Made by a program: the position numbers and the translations under genes
Source of the DNA: Planctomycetota bacterium
Lineage (GTDB): Bacteria; Planctomycetota; Phycisphaerae; Sedimentisphaerales; SM23-30
Direction of reading: 5' to 3'
NCBI GenBank assembly: GCA_029573975.1
Contig: JAKQBU010000432.1
Location: 1 to 6,521, forward strand
DNA length: 6,521 nucleotides
Shown: positions 4,446 through 6,521 of the stretch, piece after piece
Layout: the number at the start of each line of letters is the position of its first letter
Numbering within the stretch: the first letter of the stretch is position 1
The notes under the pieces: model-generated
Seen by the model: the letters and a program-made list of their open reading frames with translations, nothing else
Databases searched by the model: none
Told to the model about the DNA's origin: nothing

Positions 4446-6521
4446 TTAGTTTTTCAGATTACTCTGAATAGTATCCAATTGCTCCTGCAATTGCTGGAGG
4501 CGGTCCCGTTCCCGCTGCACCACGTCCGGATTGGCCCGCATGATGAAATTTTCGTTTTTCAACTTGGCAACGACCGTTTGAATATTCCGCGTGATTTCCT
4601 CTTTTTGTTTCAAAAGGCGATTCCGCTCGGCCTGTTCATCGATTACATCGTGCACGAAGATTTCCAGGTCCGCTCCCACGGCCACCGCCGCATTGGCGGG
4701 TTTTTCGCAGTCCGGCCCGGCGGCAAACCGCTCCAGGTTCGCCAGATTGCGGATCATGGCCTCCCGGCTCAACAGGAGATTCGACGGCTGCGGCGGGGCT
4801 TTCACCGAAACGGCCAACGGCTGGCGCGGGGCAATCTTATAGCGGGTGCGGATATCGCGAATGGAGCGGATCGTATTCTGAAACAGGGACATCTGCTCTT
4901 CGGCCGGCCGGTTCACCAGCACTTCCGGCAGGACCGGCCAGGCGGCGGAAATCAGATGCTCCGAATCCCCCAGACAGCCAACTCCCTCCAGATCGCGGTT
5001 CGGGCAGGTTTGCCGCAGCGCCTGATAAATCCCCTCCGAAATAAAGGGCATAAACGGGTGGAACAGCCGCAGGGCCGCATCCAGTACCAAGGCCAGCACC
5101 TGCTGGGCCGTGCCCCGCTTCTGGTCATCCCGCATCCGCGGCTTGATGATTTCCAGGTACCAGTCGCACAACTCATTCCAGAAAAAGCGGTACAGGCCGC
5201 TCACCGGCTCACTGAACTTGAAATCGTCCAATTGGCGGGTCATTTCCTGCGCGGTTTGCGCCAGCCGCGACAAAATCCAGTGATCCTCAAACTCCATCCG
5301 GGCCGGGTCAAAACCCGCCGCCGGCATATCGTGCAGGTTGGTCAGGGCAAACCGGGAGGCATTCCAGATCTTGTTGCAGAAATTCCGGCCGATGTCAAAC
5401 TTCTCGCTGATATTGCGCCCCTGCTCATCCTTCTTCACGGGCATCCGCATATCCTGGCTTTCCGTGGTCATCTGGGCCAGGCTGAACCGCATCGCATCGG
5501 CCCCGTAGCTGTCGATAATGTCCATCGGGTCTATGCCGTTGCCTTTGCTTTTGCTCATCCGGATGCCGTTGCCGTCCAGGATCGTGCCGTGAATGAAAAC
5601 ATGGCGGAATGGGACATCTCCCATATTGAACAGCCCCATCATCACCATCCGCGAAACCCATAAAGTAATGATATCGCGGGCGGTCACCAGGGTGCTGGTG
5701 GGATAGTAAAATTCCAGGTCGCGGTTTTTCTCCGGCCAGCCCAGCGTGCTGTGCGGCCACAAGGCACTGGAAAACCAGGTATCCAGCACATCCGGATCCT
5801 GCGTGAGGTTTTTCGAGCCGCAATGCTCGCATTGCACCGGGTCCTCAATCCCCGTGCTGCACCGGCCGCAATCGCCGCAATACCAGATGGGAATCCGATG
5901 CCCCCACCAGAGCTGGCGGCTGATGCACCAGTCCCGCACGCCCCGCAGCCAGTCCAGATAGGTATCGGCGTAACGGGCCGGATGAAAGGTGATTTTACCG
6001 TTTTCTACCGCTTTAATCGCCGGTTCGGCTAGCGGCTTGACTTTGACATACCATTGATCGGAAAGATACGGCTCAATCGCTACATGCGAACGATAGCTAT
6101 GGCCTACCTGATGGATATGCTCCACCACCTTTTCGATCAGGCCCAGACTTTCCAGGTCCGCCACCACCGCCTTGCGGGCCTTGTAGCGGTCCAGCCCCTG
6201 GTACTTGCCGCCGTTTTCGTTGATACTGGCGTCCGGGTTCAGGATGTTGATCTGTTCCAGATGGTGGCGCAAGCCGATTTCATAGTCGTTGGGATCGTGG
6301 GCGGGCGTAACCTTCAGGAAGCCCGTACCCTCCCCCCGCTTGACGTAATCATCAGCAATAATCGGGATAATCCGGTCCGTCAGGGGCAACTTCACCATCT
6401 TGCCCACCATCGCCGCCGCCCGCTCGTCCTGCGGATTCACCGCCACCGCCCTATCCCCCAGCATGGTCTCCGGCCGGGTCGTCGCCACCACCACATACCC
6501 GCCGCCATCGGCCAGCGGATA
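4446..6521 (-). CDS. valS: Valyl-tRNA synthetase, C-terminal 691 residues (N-terminus beyond the window)
   Basis: This cytoplasmic class I synthetase charges tRNA-Val with valine and edits mischarged threonine. The frame is open to the right edge, so roughly the first 200 residues, including the HIGH motif, are missing; a GTG at 6494 is internal. Numbering from the edge: the editing domain shows TTRPET (14-19) and GTGFLKVTPAHDPND (65-79); catalytic-core blocks are DWCISRQLWWGHRIP (197-211), a cysteine-rich insert (C215, C218, C221, C231, C234) that probably binds zinc, DVLDTWFSS (244-252), and the KMSKS loop in the form RMSKSKGNG (321-329). The anticodon-binding domain follows (about 380-560). 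A charged coiled-coil arm (about 624-691), typical of ValS, ends the protein, so the C-terminus is complete. The DUF151 gene follows after 11 bp. The start, promoter and any T-box lie outside the window. Confidence 0.97.
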   Translation of the reverse strand, partial: YPLADGGGYVVVATTRPETMLGDRAVAVNPQDERAAAMVGKMVKLPLTDRIIPIIADDYVKRGEGTGFLKVTPAHDPNDYEIGLRHHLEQINILNPDASINENGGKYQGLDRYKARKAVVADLESLGLIEKVVEHIHQVGHSYRSHVAIEPYLSDQWYVKVKPLAEPAIKAVENGKITFHPARYADTYLDWLRGVRDWCISRQLWWGHRIPIWYCGDCGRCSTGIEDPVQCEHCGSKNLTQDPDVLDTWFSSALWPHSTLGWPEKNRDLEFYYPTSTLVTARDIITLWVSRMVMMGLFNMGDVPFRHVFIHGTILDGNGIRMSKSKGNGIDPMDIIDSYGADAMRFSLAQMTTESQDMRMPVKKDEQGRNISEKFDIGRNFCNKIWNASRFALTNLHDMPAAGFDPARMEFEDHWILSRLAQTAQEMTRQLDDFKFSEPVSGLYRFFWNELCDWYLEIIKPRMRDDQKRGTAQQVLALVLDAALRLFHPFMPFISEGIYQALRQTCPNRDLEGVGCLGDSEHLISAAWPVLPEVLVNRPAEEQMSLFQNTIRSIRDIRTRYKIAPRQPLAVSVKAPPQPSNLLLSREAMIRNLANLERFAAGPDCEKPANAAVAVGADLEIFVHDVIDEQAERNRLLKQKEEITRNIQTVVAKLKNENFIMRANPDVVQRERDRLQQLQEQLDTIQSNLKN

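Noticed and set aside
4479..5663. Long open frame (394 codons) on the plus strand opposite valS
   Set aside because: Entirely antisense to an unmistakable valS; composition is H/R/P/Q-rich shadow sequence without motifs.
1..6521. CRISPR array, toxin-antitoxin pair, transposase or defence genes
   Set aside because: No short regularly spaced repeats, no paired small genes of that type, and no recognisable catalytic motifs on either strand.

Overview
The window joins two kinds of DNA. Positions 1 to about 1550 look like the end of an integrated, decayed phage-like element. Positions 1551 to 6521 look like ordinary chromosome from a G+C-rich bacterium. The style of the valyl-tRNA synthetase and of the large secreted helical protein suggests Planctomycetota (perhaps a Phycisphaerae-type lineage). 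That assignment rests on impression and needs a database search.

Element side, mostly read on the minus strand. A start-less reading frame (about 1520-1314) overlaps by ATGA a cysteine-rich protein with two zinc-type clusters (1317-877). This is followed by a phage terminase small subunit, TerS (842-351). Facing TerS tail to tail is a second copy of its C-terminal two thirds (plus strand, ending at 354). The two copies form an inverted repeat of about 216 bp per arm and 92% identity, with a 12-nt spacer. A symmetric A/T-flanked hairpin at the centre can end transcription from both sides. No large terminase subunit follows TerS. The second copy has lost its own N-terminus and is joined in frame to strongly A+T-rich sequence at the window edge. 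The element ends at 1522-1550 in a 3' end of a tRNA or tmRNA (T-arm plus acceptor strand, no 5' half), the expected signature of an integrase attachment site.

Chromosome side. A possible promoter (TATAAT at 1614-1619) precedes a gene for a 607-residue exported, helix-rich protein (1728-3551) of unknown function. It contains a previously unnamed tandem repeat of about 90 residues and a distinct C-terminal domain. A small DUF4870 membrane protein gene (3605-4024) follows 53 bp downstream and is probably co-transcribed. Convergent to these, with only 11 bp between stop codons, is a minus-strand pair: the 3' part of valS (running off the right edge at 6521) and, 11 bp downstream of it, a DUF151/bifunctional-nuclease family gene (4434-4036).

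I do not see a defence system, CRISPR array, transposase, integrase or complete RNA gene. The most informative features are the inverted terS duplication, the attachment-site boundary, and the repeat architecture of the 607-residue protein.
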